This document shows, in pieces, positions 1 to 8,472 of a DNA stretch of 64,000 nucleotides. The number at the start of each line of letters is the position of its first letter. Positions within the stretch are counted from its first letter, which is position 1. Position numbers and translations under genes: made by a program. The notes beneath the pieces are model-generated. The model saw nothing but the letters and a program-made list of their open reading frames with translations, was not told where the DNA came from and searched no databases. The stretch comes from Paractinoplanes atraurantiacus. Its GTDB lineage: Bacteria > Actinomycetota > Actinomycetes > Mycobacteriales > Micromonosporaceae. The stretch is from the NCBI RefSeq assembly GCF_900215205.1, contig NZ_OBDY01000016.1, positions 1-64,000 on the forward strand, read 5' to 3'.

Positions 1-376
1 CTCAGCCGCCATGCCCGGGCACGCTCATGACCTGAACTGCGCCCAGCAACTGGGTATCACCGCCGCCCTCAACTGGGCCGCCGCCGAACTGAACCTGCCC
101 ACTCTGGCCGACGCCGGCTACGAAGGCGCCGGTCACGGCATCAAGACGCCGACCAAACAACCCGCTGGCGGCAAACGGCTCGCCGTGGCCAACCGCAGCA
201 TCAACCGGCTGCTGCGCGGCCTGCGCTGGCAAGACGAACGCGGCTTCGCGATCCTCGTCGGCCGCTGGAAGACGCTACGACACACCACCGCGAGCCCACG
301 CCGAATCGGCGACATCGTCGCTGCGGCACTGCACCTAACCCACTTCGAATACCGAGCTCTACCCGAAACTCCCTGA
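1..376 (+). pseudogene. IS5-like (DDE_Tnp_4 type) transposase, C-terminal part cut by the window edge
   Basis: The reading frame is open from the first base to a TGA at 374-376, so only the C-terminal part of a transposase is visible. It carries the late motif of DDE endonuclease transposases of the IS5/IS1182 sort: a tract reading LADAGYEGAG, where the acidic catalytic-core neighbourhood lies, then KRLAVANRSINRLLRGLRWQDERGFAILVGRW, matching the family pattern N-R-x(n)-R-ERxFA-LKxWR. The protein would normally be about 250-280 residues. I cannot tell whether the missing half lies outside the window or is lost. No clear terminal inverted repeat was found just after the stop, so the right end of the element is not placed. 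Confidence 0.7.
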
Positions 377-383
377 GATCACC

Positions 384-862
384 TCAGTCGATGTTGGCAA
401 GAACGACTCTGGCGAGTGGCGCGATCGCCGCACTGGGACGCACGATGGTGACGCGGCCGGGCCGTTCGGCGACGCTGCCGTCGAGCGCCCCGGCCTTCAG
501 TTTGATCGACGCGCCTTTCCGGGGCCGTGGCGCCGGCCACCCCGAGCAGGCCCCGAACTGCGAGGCCGGCCCGGCTGGTCTCCTGGGCCGTCGACGGCGC
601 CGGGGCTGGAGAACGACACCGAAGGTGCCGCCGGCCGGGACGACTGGGGTGGCGGCCACTGCGACGCCGCGATCTGTGCACCGGTGACCGGCACCTTGGG
701 CGAGATCTGGTCGAGCAAGCGCTGCGCCAGCGTGGCGTCGATCTCGAGGTCGGCGCTGATGCGCACGTCGGCGGCGGTGGCCAGGTCCACGACGTCGTCG
801 CTGGTGAACGCATGACCTCCGAGAGTGCTCAACCGTCGTGCGAACTCCTGCGTATTGATCAT
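384..862 (-). pseudogene. frame-broken hypothetical protein
   Basis: The N-terminal half starts at ATG 862 (MINTQEFARRLSTLGGHAFT, then a DDVVDLATAADVRIS region) and looks like real coding sequence. After about residue 70 this frame turns into a Pro/Arg/Gly-rich string typical of the wrong frame. The sensible C-terminus (GRVTIVRPSAAIAPLARVV, ending LANID at 384) lies in another frame of the same strand. The simplest reading is one small protein of about 155 residues broken by an indel somewhere near 500-640. No known domain is recognised. It sits next to a transposase remnant, which fits decay, but an assembly error would look the same. Confidence 0.4.
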
Positions 863-926
863 CTGTAGCCCTCATCCTCGGATCGCTGACAACCCACCGT
901 AACCTCCCCGTCCCTGTCGGCCGCCT

Positions 927-1784
927 TCACTGGTGGCGCCACGAGTGCTGGGGGTCGTAGCCCAGCAGGCGACGGGCCTTGTCGATGGACAGCAGGGTCT
1001 CGTGCTCGCCCAGGTCGCGGGTGACGGGGATGCCGGGGAAGTATTCGGCGGCCAGGGACGCGCTGGAGCGGCTCATCACCGTGTCGGCGTTGGCGATCAC
1101 GAAGATCTCGACGCCGGTCGCGTCGTAGGTCAGGGCTTTGCGGACGGCCTGGGCACCGTCGCGGGCGTCGATGTAGCCCCACAGGTTCCAGATGCGCTGC
1201 CGGGGGTCGGCGTCGAACGACGGGAAGGCCTCGTAGTCGGCGGGCTCCATCACGTTGGAGAAGCGCAGGCCGATGGCGGTCAGCTCCGGGTTCCAGCGGC
1301 AGAACTGCTCGGCCATCTTCTCCTCGAGATGCTTGGAGAGGGAGTACGAGGTCTCGGGCCGGGCCGGGTAGTCCTCGTCGACCGGGATGTACGGCGGTGG
1401 GTTCTCGGGGCCGAGCGGAAGGCCCAGGAGGGTCTCGCTGGACGCCCACACGATGCGGCGGATGCCGGCCGCGCGGGCCGCGGCGAACACGTTGTAGCTG
1501 GCGGTGATGTTGTTGGTGAACGTGGCCGCGTTCGGGCGCAGGCCCGGGGCGGGGATCGCCGCCAGGTGCACGACCGCGTCGATGCTGTCGTAGCGGTCGT
1601 CGATGGCGCTCAGCGTCTCGGCGACCTGCCCGTAGTCGGTGAGGTCGACCAGCGTGAACGGCGCCGAGGCTTCCCGCGGCGCGGCCCGGTCGAGGTTGAC
1701 CACCTCGTAGTCGTGGTCGAGCAGGTCCTGGACGACGGCGCGGCCCAACTTGCCGCTGCCGCCGGTGACGGCGATGCGAGGCAT
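927..1784 (-). CDS. NAD(P)-dependent epimerase/dehydratase (extended SDR)
   Basis: This 285-residue protein has an N-terminal Rossmann nucleotide site TGGSGKLG (residues 7-14) and the SDR active-site pair YSLSK, with the Tyr and Lys four residues apart near residue 147. The length and the IDAVVHLAA strand are typical of extended SDRs that act on nucleotide sugars or similar hydroxyl/keto substrates in the cytoplasm. The substrate cannot be read from sequence. No operon partner is seen: the upstream gene is a divergent broken phosphoesterase 46 bp away, and downstream is the frame-broken hypothetical gene. Confidence 0.85.
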   Translation of the reverse strand: MPRIAVTGGSGKLGRAVVQDLLDHDYEVVNLDRAAPREASAPFTLVDLTDYGQVAETLSAIDDRYDSIDAVVHLAAIPAPGLRPNAATFTNNITASYNVFAAARAAGIRRIVWASSETLLGLPLGPENPPPYIPVDEDYPARPETSYSLSKHLEEKMAEQFCRWNPELTAIGLRFSNVMEPADYEAFPSFDADPRQRIWNLWGYIDARDGAQAVRKALTYDATGVEIFVIANADTVMSRSSASLAAEYFPGIPVTRDLGEHETLLSIDKARRLLGYDPQHSWRHQ

Positions 1785-1829
1785 TTCTCTCCCGGGGTGG
1801 TGGTGGCCTCCGGATTCTAGGCTGGATCC

Positions 1830-2095
1830 ATGGCGCGGATCATGGTGGTCGGTGACGTCGGAGGATTCCCCGGCGAGCTTCGCGCGTCGTGGGCGACGAC
1901 GAGGCGGTGGTCGTGCAGGTCGGCGATCTGGTCGATCGGGGACCGGACAGCGCCGGGGTGCTCGACGTGGTGCGGCGGCGGCTCGAAGGTGATCCGCGGC
2001 GGTGGGTGCGGCTGATCGGCAACCACGAGTGGCAGTACCTGGGCGGTGAGAGGTTCTGGCCGGAGCCGCTGCCCGAAGCCGGGGCGGCCGGTTGA
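1830..2095 (+). pseudogene. calcineurin-like metallophosphoesterase, frameshifted and truncated
   Basis: The frame starting at ATG 1830 gives MARIMVVGDVGGFPGEL, the first metal motif (GDVGG) of a calcineurin-like phosphoesterase. After about base 1885 the sensible sequence continues in another frame: VVVQVGDLVDRGPDS (second motif GDxxDRG), then LIGNHEW (third motif GNHE), and the frame ends at 2095. So there is one frameshift, and everything after the GNHE motif is missing, including the later His residues that bind metal. An intact relative would be about 200-250 residues. It is probably non-functional. Confidence 0.7.
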
Positions 2096-2097
2096 CC

Positions 2098-2976
2098 CTA
2101 TGGGCCTAGCAGAGGGAAGCCCCGCAGCAGCTGTTGCAGGTGGATGACCTGGCGGCGGATGAACTCGGCGATGGTCAGGCCGACGACGTCGGTGGTGGCG
2201 TGCAGGTCGGCGATGATGCGGCGGACCTGGGTGGTGGTGAGGCCGCCGGGTTCGGCGCCCAGGCCGAAGACGATCTCGTCGCCGTCGACGGTGTCGACGT
2301 CGAAGTGCACGGCCGCGCGGGAGCAGCCGGTGGCGGCCAGCCAGTCGAGCAGGGGCTGGGACGTGGTGCGCAGGTCGTCGGGGGCGAAGCTGCGAATGCC
2401 CCGGTCGGCGACGTTGCCGATGTCGTCGTCGGTCCAGGCGTGCAGGCCGGCCAGGGTCACACGGGCGGGGTCGACGGTGGCGGGCAGGAGGCGGAGGATG
2501 CCGGGGTCGCCGTGGCCGGTCAGCGCGGAGACGGCCATGGCGTGGAAGCCGGGATAGGCGCTGCTCGGCGTGCCGATGTCGGGGTGCGAGTCGATCCACA
2601 CGTTGGCCAGGTCGTCGCCGTAGCGCTCGGCCAGCGCGGCGAACGGCGCGACGCTGACCTCGCATTCTCCGCCGAGCGTGACGATCCGGTCGGCGTCGTG
2701 CCGCCGGATGACGTCGAAGGCGGCGGCAAGTTGCGCGATGACGGCCTCTTTGGCTTCGATGCCGTCCCGCAGATCAAGACCGAAGTCATTCATTGCGACG
2801 GGTACGGAGTCAGTGGGCCCCTCATGCGCGGGAAGCACCGCCTCGAGCACGGCCGATCCCACGGCATAGCCTCTGCGCGCGACGTCGAACGGAAACTCGG
2901 GCGCCAGCTCGCGCACACTCGACGTTCCCGCCCCCTGCCACTGGGGCCACAGCAACCGAAGAGTCGTGTCGGACAT
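2098..2976 (-). CDS. arginase/agmatinase-family protein
   Basis: This 292-residue protein has the ureohydrolase fold motifs. GGECEVS is in the place of the usual GGDHS, WIDSHPDIGTP is the D-x-H-x-D type metal motif with Pro at its fourth position, and HFDVDTVD is the second metal motif (DxDxxD). The start ATG 2976 was chosen because AAAGGA lies just upstream and the longer frame is only structured-repeat sequence. The Cys/Glu in GGECE and His-Pro in DSHPD depart from the classic GGDH and DAHxD, so substrate use may differ from arginase. The stop lies two bases from the broken phosphoesterase, which converges on it. Confidence 0.85.
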   Translation of the reverse strand: MSDTTLRLLWPQWQGAGTSSVRELAPEFPFDVARRGYAVGSAVLEAVLPAHEGPTDSVPVAMNDFGLDLRDGIEAKEAVIAQLAAAFDVIRRHDADRIVTLGGECEVSVAPFAALAERYGDDLANVWIDSHPDIGTPSSAYPGFHAMAVSALTGHGDPGILRLLPATVDPARVTLAGLHAWTDDDIGNVADRGIRSFAPDDLRTTSQPLLDWLAATGCSRAAVHFDVDTVDGDEIVFGLGAEPGGLTTTQVRRIIADLHATTDVVGLTIAEFIRRQVIHLQQLLRGFPLLGP

Positions 2977-3000
2977 CGGGGTTCCTTTCGAGCGCAACCA

Positions 3001-3110
3001 TTTACTCAGGTCGCCCGGGTGGGGTGAGCGTTCTGGGCGCGCAGCGCCCTGCTCGCCCCGCCCGGGCCCTCGACGGGAGTTGCGGTCCGTACCCACCACC
3101 CCGCTACGAC
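3001..3110 (-). repeat. dispersed structured repeat, copy 1
   Basis: Read on the minus strand this is near-identical to 10260-10365, with a 37-bp identical core. It contains nested stems, given here on the plus strand: GGGGTGAGC (3021-3029) with GCTCGCCCC (3051-3059), and inside it GGGCGC (3035-3040) with GCGCCC (3044-3049). The one outer-stem difference from copy 2 becomes a U-G wobble in a plus-strand transcript. It sits 16 bases past the stop of the monooxygenase gene and before the arginase-like gene, in the same orientation as both. Confidence 0.8.
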
Positions 3111-3125
3111 ATCGCCTTTCGTCTT

Positions 3126-3452
3126 TTACGAACGAACCGCCAGCTCCCCCAGCTCGGACCAATCGCTCTGGTCGATGTTCTGGCTGATGATCTTCGGGGT
3201 GGCCACCAGGTAGGGCGGCAGATCCTGCTGGGCCTGCTTGAAATGCGCCGAGCCGACGTGGGCGGCGCCCGCGTCGCCGTCGCGGAAGGCCTCGACCAGG
3301 ACATACTCGGTCGGATCGTCCAGGCTGCGGGACCAGTCGAACCAGAGGCAGCCGGGCTCGGAGCGGGTCGCCTCGGTGAACGGCCCCGAGATCCGCGGCC
3401 AGTCCTCGGCGTGCTCGGGCTTGATCCGGAACCTGGCCGTAATGAAAATCAT
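3126..3452 (-). CDS. antibiotic biosynthesis monooxygenase (ABM) domain protein
   Basis: This 108-residue single-domain protein has the dimeric alpha/beta-barrel ABM fold: N-terminal MIFITARFRIKPEHAEDW, then EPGCLWFDWSRSLDDPTEYVLVEAFRD, then HVGSAHFKQA with its conserved His-Phe. Members act as cofactor-free quinol or aromatic monooxygenases or as small degradation enzymes. The substrate is not known here. It is divergent from the IclR regulator 74 bp away, which may control it, and a dispersed repeat follows its stop. Confidence 0.85.
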   Translation of the reverse strand: MIFITARFRIKPEHAEDWPRISGPFTEATRSEPGCLWFDWSRSLDDPTEYVLVEAFRDGDAGAAHVGSAHFKQAQQDLPPYLVATPKIISQNIDQSDWSELGELAVRS

Positions 3453-3526
3453 GTCACAGCACCATCCTTTCGCACGATCAGTTACCAGGGTTTCCTCATC
3501 TTGACGCGCGACGCAGGCTGAAGAAC

Positions 3527-4306
3527 ATGAAGCGCGCCGGGGTGCTCCAGTCGGTCGAACGGGCCATGCGCGTGCTCGATCACGTCGCGGCGGCGACCGG
3601 GCCGGTGACTGCGAAAGATCTCTCGAAGGCCCTCGGCCTCACCCTCCCCACGACATATCACCTGCTCACGACGCTGGTGGGCGGCGGCTATCTGGTGCAT
3701 CTGGCCGACGAGCGGGCCTACGCGCTCGGGCACCGCGTCGACGACCTGGCCCGCGGGCTGCACCGGCAGATCGCGGTGCCGCCCGAGGTGCGCCGGGTGG
3801 CGTCGGTCGTGCACCTCCAGGCCCGGGCGGCGGCCTACTACGCGGCGCTGCGGGACGACGAGATGATCGTGGCGCATGTCGAGGAGTGCCCGGACCATCC
3901 GCGGATCAACCCGCTCGGTGTGGGTTTTCACCAGGTGCCGCATGCGACCGCCTTCGGGAAGTTGATGCTGGCCATGCTGCCGGGGGTGCTCGACGAGGTG
4001 CGGTTGCCGGAGGTGACGGCGGCGACCGTCACCGACCGTGCCGTGCTCCACCGGCAGCTACGGCAGGTGACCGGTACCGGGCTGGCAATCGAGGTGGACG
4101 AGTTCCAGCAGGGGCTGAGCTGCATGGCGGCGCCGGTGACCGACGCAGCCGGGCGGTTCGTGGGGGCGGTGGCGATCTCGATGCCGACGCTGCGATTGCG
4201 CACGGACCGCTGGTCGGTGGAGCGGGCCGTGCGGCTCGGGGCGGTACGGGCGACCCGGGCCGTGGCACTGGCCGGGCGCGTTCATCCCGGCACGTCGATG
4301 CCGTAG
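3527..4306 (+). CDS. IclR-family transcriptional regulator
   Basis: This 259-residue protein has an N-terminal winged helix: QSVERAMRVLDHVAA, then TAKDLSKALGLTLPTTYHLL with the recognition helix near residues 35-47. It is followed by the IclR effector domain with HATAFGKLMLAMLP and GLSCMAAPVTD. IclR proteins bind small aromatic or organic acids and control nearby catabolic genes. The monooxygenase gene is divergent upstream, and the amidohydrolase/dehydrogenase pair converges from downstream with a 25-bp overlap, so both are plausible targets (inference). Confidence 0.9.
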   Translation: MKRAGVLQSVERAMRVLDHVAAATGPVTAKDLSKALGLTLPTTYHLLTTLVGGGYLVHLADERAYALGHRVDDLARGLHRQIAVPPEVRRVASVVHLQARAAAYYAALRDDEMIVAHVEECPDHPRINPLGVGFHQVPHATAFGKLMLAMLPGVLDEVRLPEVTAATVTDRAVLHRQLRQVTGTGLAIEVDEFQQGLSCMAAPVTDAAGRFVGAVAISMPTLRLRTDRWSVERAVRLGAVRATRAVALAGRVHPGTSMP

Positions 4307-5241
4307 AGCCGGGCCGCGTTCAGGCCGAGGATCTTCTGCTTGGTCGTGTCGGTCAACTCGCCGTACTCGCCGCGCATGTCGTCCGGGATCTGGAAGCCGG
4401 CGAACTCCTCGACCAGCCACTTCGGCTGCCAGACGGCGTAGTCGCTGCCGAACAGCAGGCGGTCCTCGCCGAGCCAGTAGAGCAGCTCGCCGATGATCTG
4501 CGCGAAGTAGCGCGGCCGGCTGTGCAGGAACGGCATCGCCATGGCCAGACCGCCGTACACGTTGGGCTCCTGCGTGGCGATCCAGCAGAAGTCCTCCACA
4601 CGCGGCAGGCCCACGTGCTCGACGATGAAACGCAGCCCGGGGAAGGCGGTCGCCGCGTCGTCCACATCGGCCACGTCGAAGTCGTCCCGGTTCATCGGGT
4701 AGACGGTCGGGCCCTTGGGCACGTGAATGTTACGGATGCCGAGTTGCTCGCAAAGTTCGAGATAGCGGTACGCCCACGGGTCGCTGAGCTTCCAGCCTTT
4801 GCTGTTCCCCTTCCACTCGGCGGTGCACAGCGTCACGCCCGGCAGTTTCCACCGCTCGTACAGCCGCTCCAGGCTCTCCAGGCCGGCCTCGCCGTCGCGC
4901 GGGTCGAACCGCCCGTTGACGATGAACCGGCCCGGATGGCGTTCGGCGAGCGATCCGTGGTGGCCGGTGGTGGTGAAGCCGTTGACGAACCAGTCGGTCA
5001 GGCCGGTCGACTGGAGGACGGCCACGTCGGCGTGGCCCACCTCGAACAGGTCGTGCATCATCTGCTTCTCGCCGACCCGCTCGAACTCCTCGAGCGGCCA
5101 CCGGTACTCGGCCGGCGAGAGGTTCGAGTGGTAGCCGTGCAGGCACCGGGTGAACCCCTCGCCGTACCGGTTGATCTGGTTGGCTGGGCTGCCGTCCCAG
5201 AACCGGACGTGACCGTCGACCACGAAATAGCCCTGGTACAT
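4282..5241 (-). CDS. amidohydrolase (amidohydrolase_2 type, metal-dependent)
   Basis: This 319-residue protein belongs to the TIM-barrel amidohydrolase_2 group that includes ACMSD and resorcylate-type decarboxylases. Visible features are VDGHVRFWDG, where the family usually has DxHxH so the second His is Arg here, then FIVEHVG and LLFGSDYAVWQ with the C-terminal metal Asp near residue 269. The start ATG 5241 overlaps the stop of the dehydrogenase gene in a TGATG junction, so translation is probably coupled. Pairing with an alcohol dehydrogenase and a monooxygenase suggests breakdown of an aromatic or cyclic compound. Confidence 0.8.
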   Translation of the reverse strand: MYQGYFVVDGHVRFWDGSPANQINRYGEGFTRCLHGYHSNLSPAEYRWPLEEFERVGEKQMMHDLFEVGHADVAVLQSTGLTDWFVNGFTTTGHHGSLAERHPGRFIVNGRFDPRDGEAGLESLERLYERWKLPGVTLCTAEWKGNSKGWKLSDPWAYRYLELCEQLGIRNIHVPKGPTVYPMNRDDFDVADVDDAATAFPGLRFIVEHVGLPRVEDFCWIATQEPNVYGGLAMAMPFLHSRPRYFAQIIGELLYWLGEDRLLFGSDYAVWQPKWLVEEFAGFQIPDDMRGEYGELTDTTKQKILGLNAARLYGIDVPG

Positions 5242-6239
5242 CAGGGAACCAGGATTCCGCGTCCCTGCAGTCGTCCCGCCTCGAGGTCGTCCATGGCCTC
5301 GTTGACCGACGCCAGCGGATATCGCTTCGTATGCAGCGTGACCTGGCCCTGGGCGGCGAGGGTCATCAGCTCGTCGAGGTCGGTGTAGGAGCCGACCAGG
5401 TTGCCGATGATGTTGCGCTCGGTGGAGATCAGGTCGATGGTCGGGATGTCGATCTTTCCGCCGTAGCCGATGATGAAGTAGCTTCCGGCCCGCCGCGTGA
5501 TGGCCAGGCCCTCGCGTTCGGCGCCCTGCTCCCCCACGAAGTCGAGCACGATGTGGGCCGAATCGGTCAGGTCCTTCCCGCTCTCGACGACCTCGTGCGC
5601 GCCCAGCTGCGAGGCCAGCTCGCGGGCGCGCGGGTTCGGGTCGACCACGACGATCCGGGCCGCGGTCATCGCGACCAGGCACTGGATGCCGATGTGGCCG
5701 AGGCCGCCGGCGCCGATCACGACGCAGGTGGCGCCCGGGTGCAGCAGCGGCACCGCCTTGCGGACGGCGTGGTACGCGGTCAGGCCGGCGTCGGCCAGCG
5801 CGGCCACCGCGGCCGGCTCGAGGCCGTCGGCCAGCTTGACCACCGAGCGGGCGCTGGTCAGCAGCAGCTCGGCCATCCCGCCGTCGCTGTCGATGCCGGG
5901 GAACCGGGAACTCTCGCAGTGCACGTCGTCGCCGCGGCGGCACGGCCCGCACAGCCCGCAGGTCACCAGCGGGTGCAGGATCACCGCGTCGCCCGGTGCC
6001 ACGTTGCTCACCGCCGAGCCGACCTCGCGCACCCAGCCGGCGTTCTCGTGGCCGATCACGTAGGGCAGCGCAACGCCCGACTTCTCGGCCCACTGACCCT
6101 CCACGATGTGCAGGTCGGTGCGGCAGAGTCCCGCCGCACCGACCTGGACCAGCACATCGAAGGGCCCGGTCACCCTCGGTTCCGGCACGTCGTCCACCGA
6201 GGGCCTTTTTCCGTACGCGTGTACTCGAACAGCCTTCAT
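5241..6239 (-). CDS. zinc-dependent alcohol dehydrogenase (MDR family)
   Basis: This 332-residue medium-chain dehydrogenase has catalytic-zinc ligands in GLCRTD and GHENAG, and structural-zinc cysteines in TCGLCGPCRRGDDVHC. The Rossmann motif GAGGLG lies near residue 174 and the NAD-type acidic residue in VVVDPN. It oxidises an alcohol or reduces an aldehyde with NAD(P) in the cytoplasm. It is the first gene of a two-gene unit with the amidohydrolase, which starts on its stop codon. Substrate is unknown. Confidence 0.88.
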   Translation of the reverse strand: MKAVRVHAYGKRPSVDDVPEPRVTGPFDVLVQVGAAGLCRTDLHIVEGQWAEKSGVALPYVIGHENAGWVREVGSAVSNVAPGDAVILHPLVTCGLCGPCRRGDDVHCESSRFPGIDSDGGMAELLLTSARSVVKLADGLEPAAVAALADAGLTAYHAVRKAVPLLHPGATCVVIGAGGLGHIGIQCLVAMTAARIVVVDPNPRARELASQLGAHEVVESGKDLTDSAHIVLDFVGEQGAEREGLAITRRAGSYFIIGYGGKIDIPTIDLISTERNIIGNLVGSYTDLDELMTLAAQGQVTLHTKRYPLASVNEAMDDLEAGRLQGRGILVP

Positions 6240-6264
6240 AGGCGGACTCTGCGCCGCCCGCGCC

Positions 6265-8349
6265 CTAGTGTGTTAGCTCCGGTTCAGATGGTGACAACGG
6301 CTGCTCCTGCGGCTCCGGGGCCTTGGCCATCTTCGACGGCCACCACATGTGCCGGCCGACGTCCAGGTTGAGCGCCGTGACCAGCACCGAGCGCACGATC
6401 AGGGTGTCGAGCAGCACGCCGAAGGCCACCGCGAAGCCGATCTCCACGAAGGCCACCAGGGGCAGGCTGGCCAGCGCCGCGAAGGTGCCGGCGAGCACGA
6501 TGCCGGCCGAGGTGATCACACCGCCGGTGGCGGCCAGGCCGATCAGCGCACCCTGGCGGGTGCCGTGTTTCTGCGCCTCCTCGCGCACCCGGGTCATCAG
6601 GAAGATGTTGTAGTCGATGCCGAGCGCGACCAGGAACACGAAGACGAACAGCGGGAACGACGTGTCCTCGGCCGGGAAGTCGAAGATGTAGCGGAACACC
6701 AGCACGCTCACCCCGAGGGCGGCCGCGAACGACAGCACCACGGTGGCGATCAGGATCAGCGGCGCCACGATCGCCCGCAACAACAGCGCCAGGATGATCA
6801 GCACGACCAGCAGCACGAGCGGGATGATCAGCCGGTTGTCGTGCTTGTTGGCGTTGTTGATGTCGAGCAGCGCGGCCGACGTGCCGCCGACTATGGCGTC
6901 CGCTCCCGGCACGGCGTGCACGGCGTCGCGGACCCGTTCGACGGTCCGCTGGGCCTCCTCGCTGTCGGGCGACGACTCCAGGGTGCCGTCGATCAGCGCC
7001 TTCGGTTCCTTGACGACCGGCTCGGCCACCGCGGTGATGCCGTCGACGCCCTCGAAGGCGGCCTTGACCTGGTCTTCGGTCCCCGCGTTGGCGATCACCG
7101 TGACCGGCTGGCCGCCGCCGGCCGGGAAGTGCGCGGCCAGCACCTCCTCGGCCGCCACCGACGGCTTGTCGGAGGTGAACTGCTCGGCCGTGGTGAGGCC
7201 GGTCGCGTTGAGCTGGAGCAGGCCGAGCGCCATCGCACCCAGGGCCAGGGCCGTCCCGATCCAGACCCGGCGTGGCCGCTTGGCCATCCGGTTGCCGAGC
7301 CGCGCCCAGAAGCCGGTGGCGGTCGGCTCGGGAGTGCCGAACTTGGGCTTGACCGGCCAGAACAGCCAGCGCCCGCAGATCACCAGCATGGCCGGCAGCA
7401 GGGTGACCATCGCGGCCAGGCCGACGACGACGCCGATCGCGGCCACCGGGCCGAGGCCGCTGGTCGAGTTCAGCTCGGCCAGGGTCAGGATCGACATGCC
7501 GATGGCGACGGTGGCGGCGCTGGCGATGATGGCCGGCCCGGCCCGGTGCAGCGCGAGCTGCATGGCCTCGTGCCGGTCCTCGTGGCGTCTCAGCTCTTCC
7601 CGATAGCGCGCCACCAGCAGCAGCGCGTAGTCGGTGCTGGCGCCGAAGACGAGGACTGTCAAGATGCCGGCGCTCTGCGCGTTCACCACCAGGTCGGCGT
7701 ATTTGGCCAGCAGATAGATGACGGCCTGGGCGGCGACCAGGGCCACGCCGGCGCTGATGATCGGGAACAGCCAGAGGACCGGACTTCGGTACGTGATGAG
7801 CAGGATGATCGCGACGACGATCAGGGTGGTGTAGAGCAGCGTGCCGTCGATGCCGGCGAAGGCGTCGGCCGAGTCGGCCGCGTTGGCCACCGGTCCGGCC
7901 AGGTATACCGTTGCTCCGCCCTCGGCAATCTGCCGGATTTGATCGGCGATATCCGGCAAGGCCTCCCAGCCGTCATCGTCGATCTTGACCGGGACGATGA
8001 GCTGGATCGCCTGCTTGTCCTCGGACGCAATCGGCCCGATGATGTCGCCGGTCACGCCCGGGACGCTCTTCATCTCGTCCGCGTCCGCCTTTGCCTTGGC
8101 CATGTCGGCCTCGGTGATGCCACTGGGACGCTCGTAGATGACGATCGCGGGCGCGACGTCGTCCGGCTGGAACGCGCGGCTCTCCTCGATGACCTGCGTC
8201 GACTCGGCCCCACCGGGCAGCCAGGCCGAGTTGTCGTTCTTCTCGACGCTGCCCAGCTTGCCCGCGAGCGGCGCGGTCAGGACCAGGATCACGATCCACA
8301 GGGCCAGCACGATCCACTTGGAACGGCGGCCGCAGATAAATCTCCCCAT
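6265..8349 (-). CDS. MMPL-family RND-like membrane transporter
   Basis: This 694-residue membrane protein has the duplicated MMPL layout. Each half has one N-terminal helix, a large extracytoplasmic loop (about residues 35-165 and 385-500), and a cluster of helices such as GTLLYTTLIVVAIILLITY. The conserved stretch FGASTDYALLLVARYREEL in the first half corresponds to LGIDYNIFLMTRVREE in the second, carrying the Asp-Tyr proton-relay motif. MMPL proteins export lipids, peptides or drugs. It is a single-gene unit ending in ELTH. Two CTCAGGG boxes 11 bp apart lie upstream. Confidence 0.9.
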   Translation of the reverse strand: MGRFICGRRSKWIVLALWIVILVLTAPLAGKLGSVEKNDNSAWLPGGAESTQVIEESRAFQPDDVAPAIVIYERPSGITEADMAKAKADADEMKSVPGVTGDIIGPIASEDKQAIQLIVPVKIDDDGWEALPDIADQIRQIAEGGATVYLAGPVANAADSADAFAGIDGTLLYTTLIVVAIILLITYRSPVLWLFPIISAGVALVAAQAVIYLLAKYADLVVNAQSAGILTVLVFGASTDYALLLVARYREELRRHEDRHEAMQLALHRAGPAIIASAATVAIGMSILTLAELNSTSGLGPVAAIGVVVGLAAMVTLLPAMLVICGRWLFWPVKPKFGTPEPTATGFWARLGNRMAKRPRRVWIGTALALGAMALGLLQLNATGLTTAEQFTSDKPSVAAEEVLAAHFPAGGGQPVTVIANAGTEDQVKAAFEGVDGITAVAEPVVKEPKALIDGTLESSPDSEEAQRTVERVRDAVHAVPGADAIVGGTSAALLDINNANKHDNRLIIPLVLLVVLIILALLLRAIVAPLILIATVVLSFAAALGVSVLVFRYIFDFPAEDTSFPLFVFVFLVALGIDYNIFLMTRVREEAQKHGTRQGALIGLAATGGVITSAGIVLAGTFAALASLPLVAFVEIGFAVAFGVLLDTLIVRSVLVTALNLDVGRHMWWPSKMAKAPEPQEQPLSPSEPELTH

Positions 8350-8415
8350 GATGAATTCCCCCCGGCGGGCAGCGTAAGCCCGCTTCTGAAAACGCAGAAC
8401 CCCCCGAAGGCGTAC

Positions 8416-8433
8416 CTCAGGGTTATCTCAGGG
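8416..8433 (-). promoter_or_regulatory. tandem CTCAGGG direct repeat upstream of the MMPL gene
   Basis: CTCAGGG occurs at 8416-8422 and again at 8427-8433, an exact 11-bp period. One helical turn is the spacing used by OmpR-type response regulators. It lies about 70-85 bp upstream of the MMPL start. The regulator is not identified and no two-component genes are in the window. Confidence 0.5.
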
Positions 8434-8472
8434 GAGATCCACAGCGGACGTTGATGGTGAATAATCCGTCGG

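Noticed and set aside
6349-8454. 701-residue plus-strand frame across the MMPL gene
   Set aside because: Antisense of MMPL; His/Asp/Arg/Gln-rich shadow with no folded-protein pattern.
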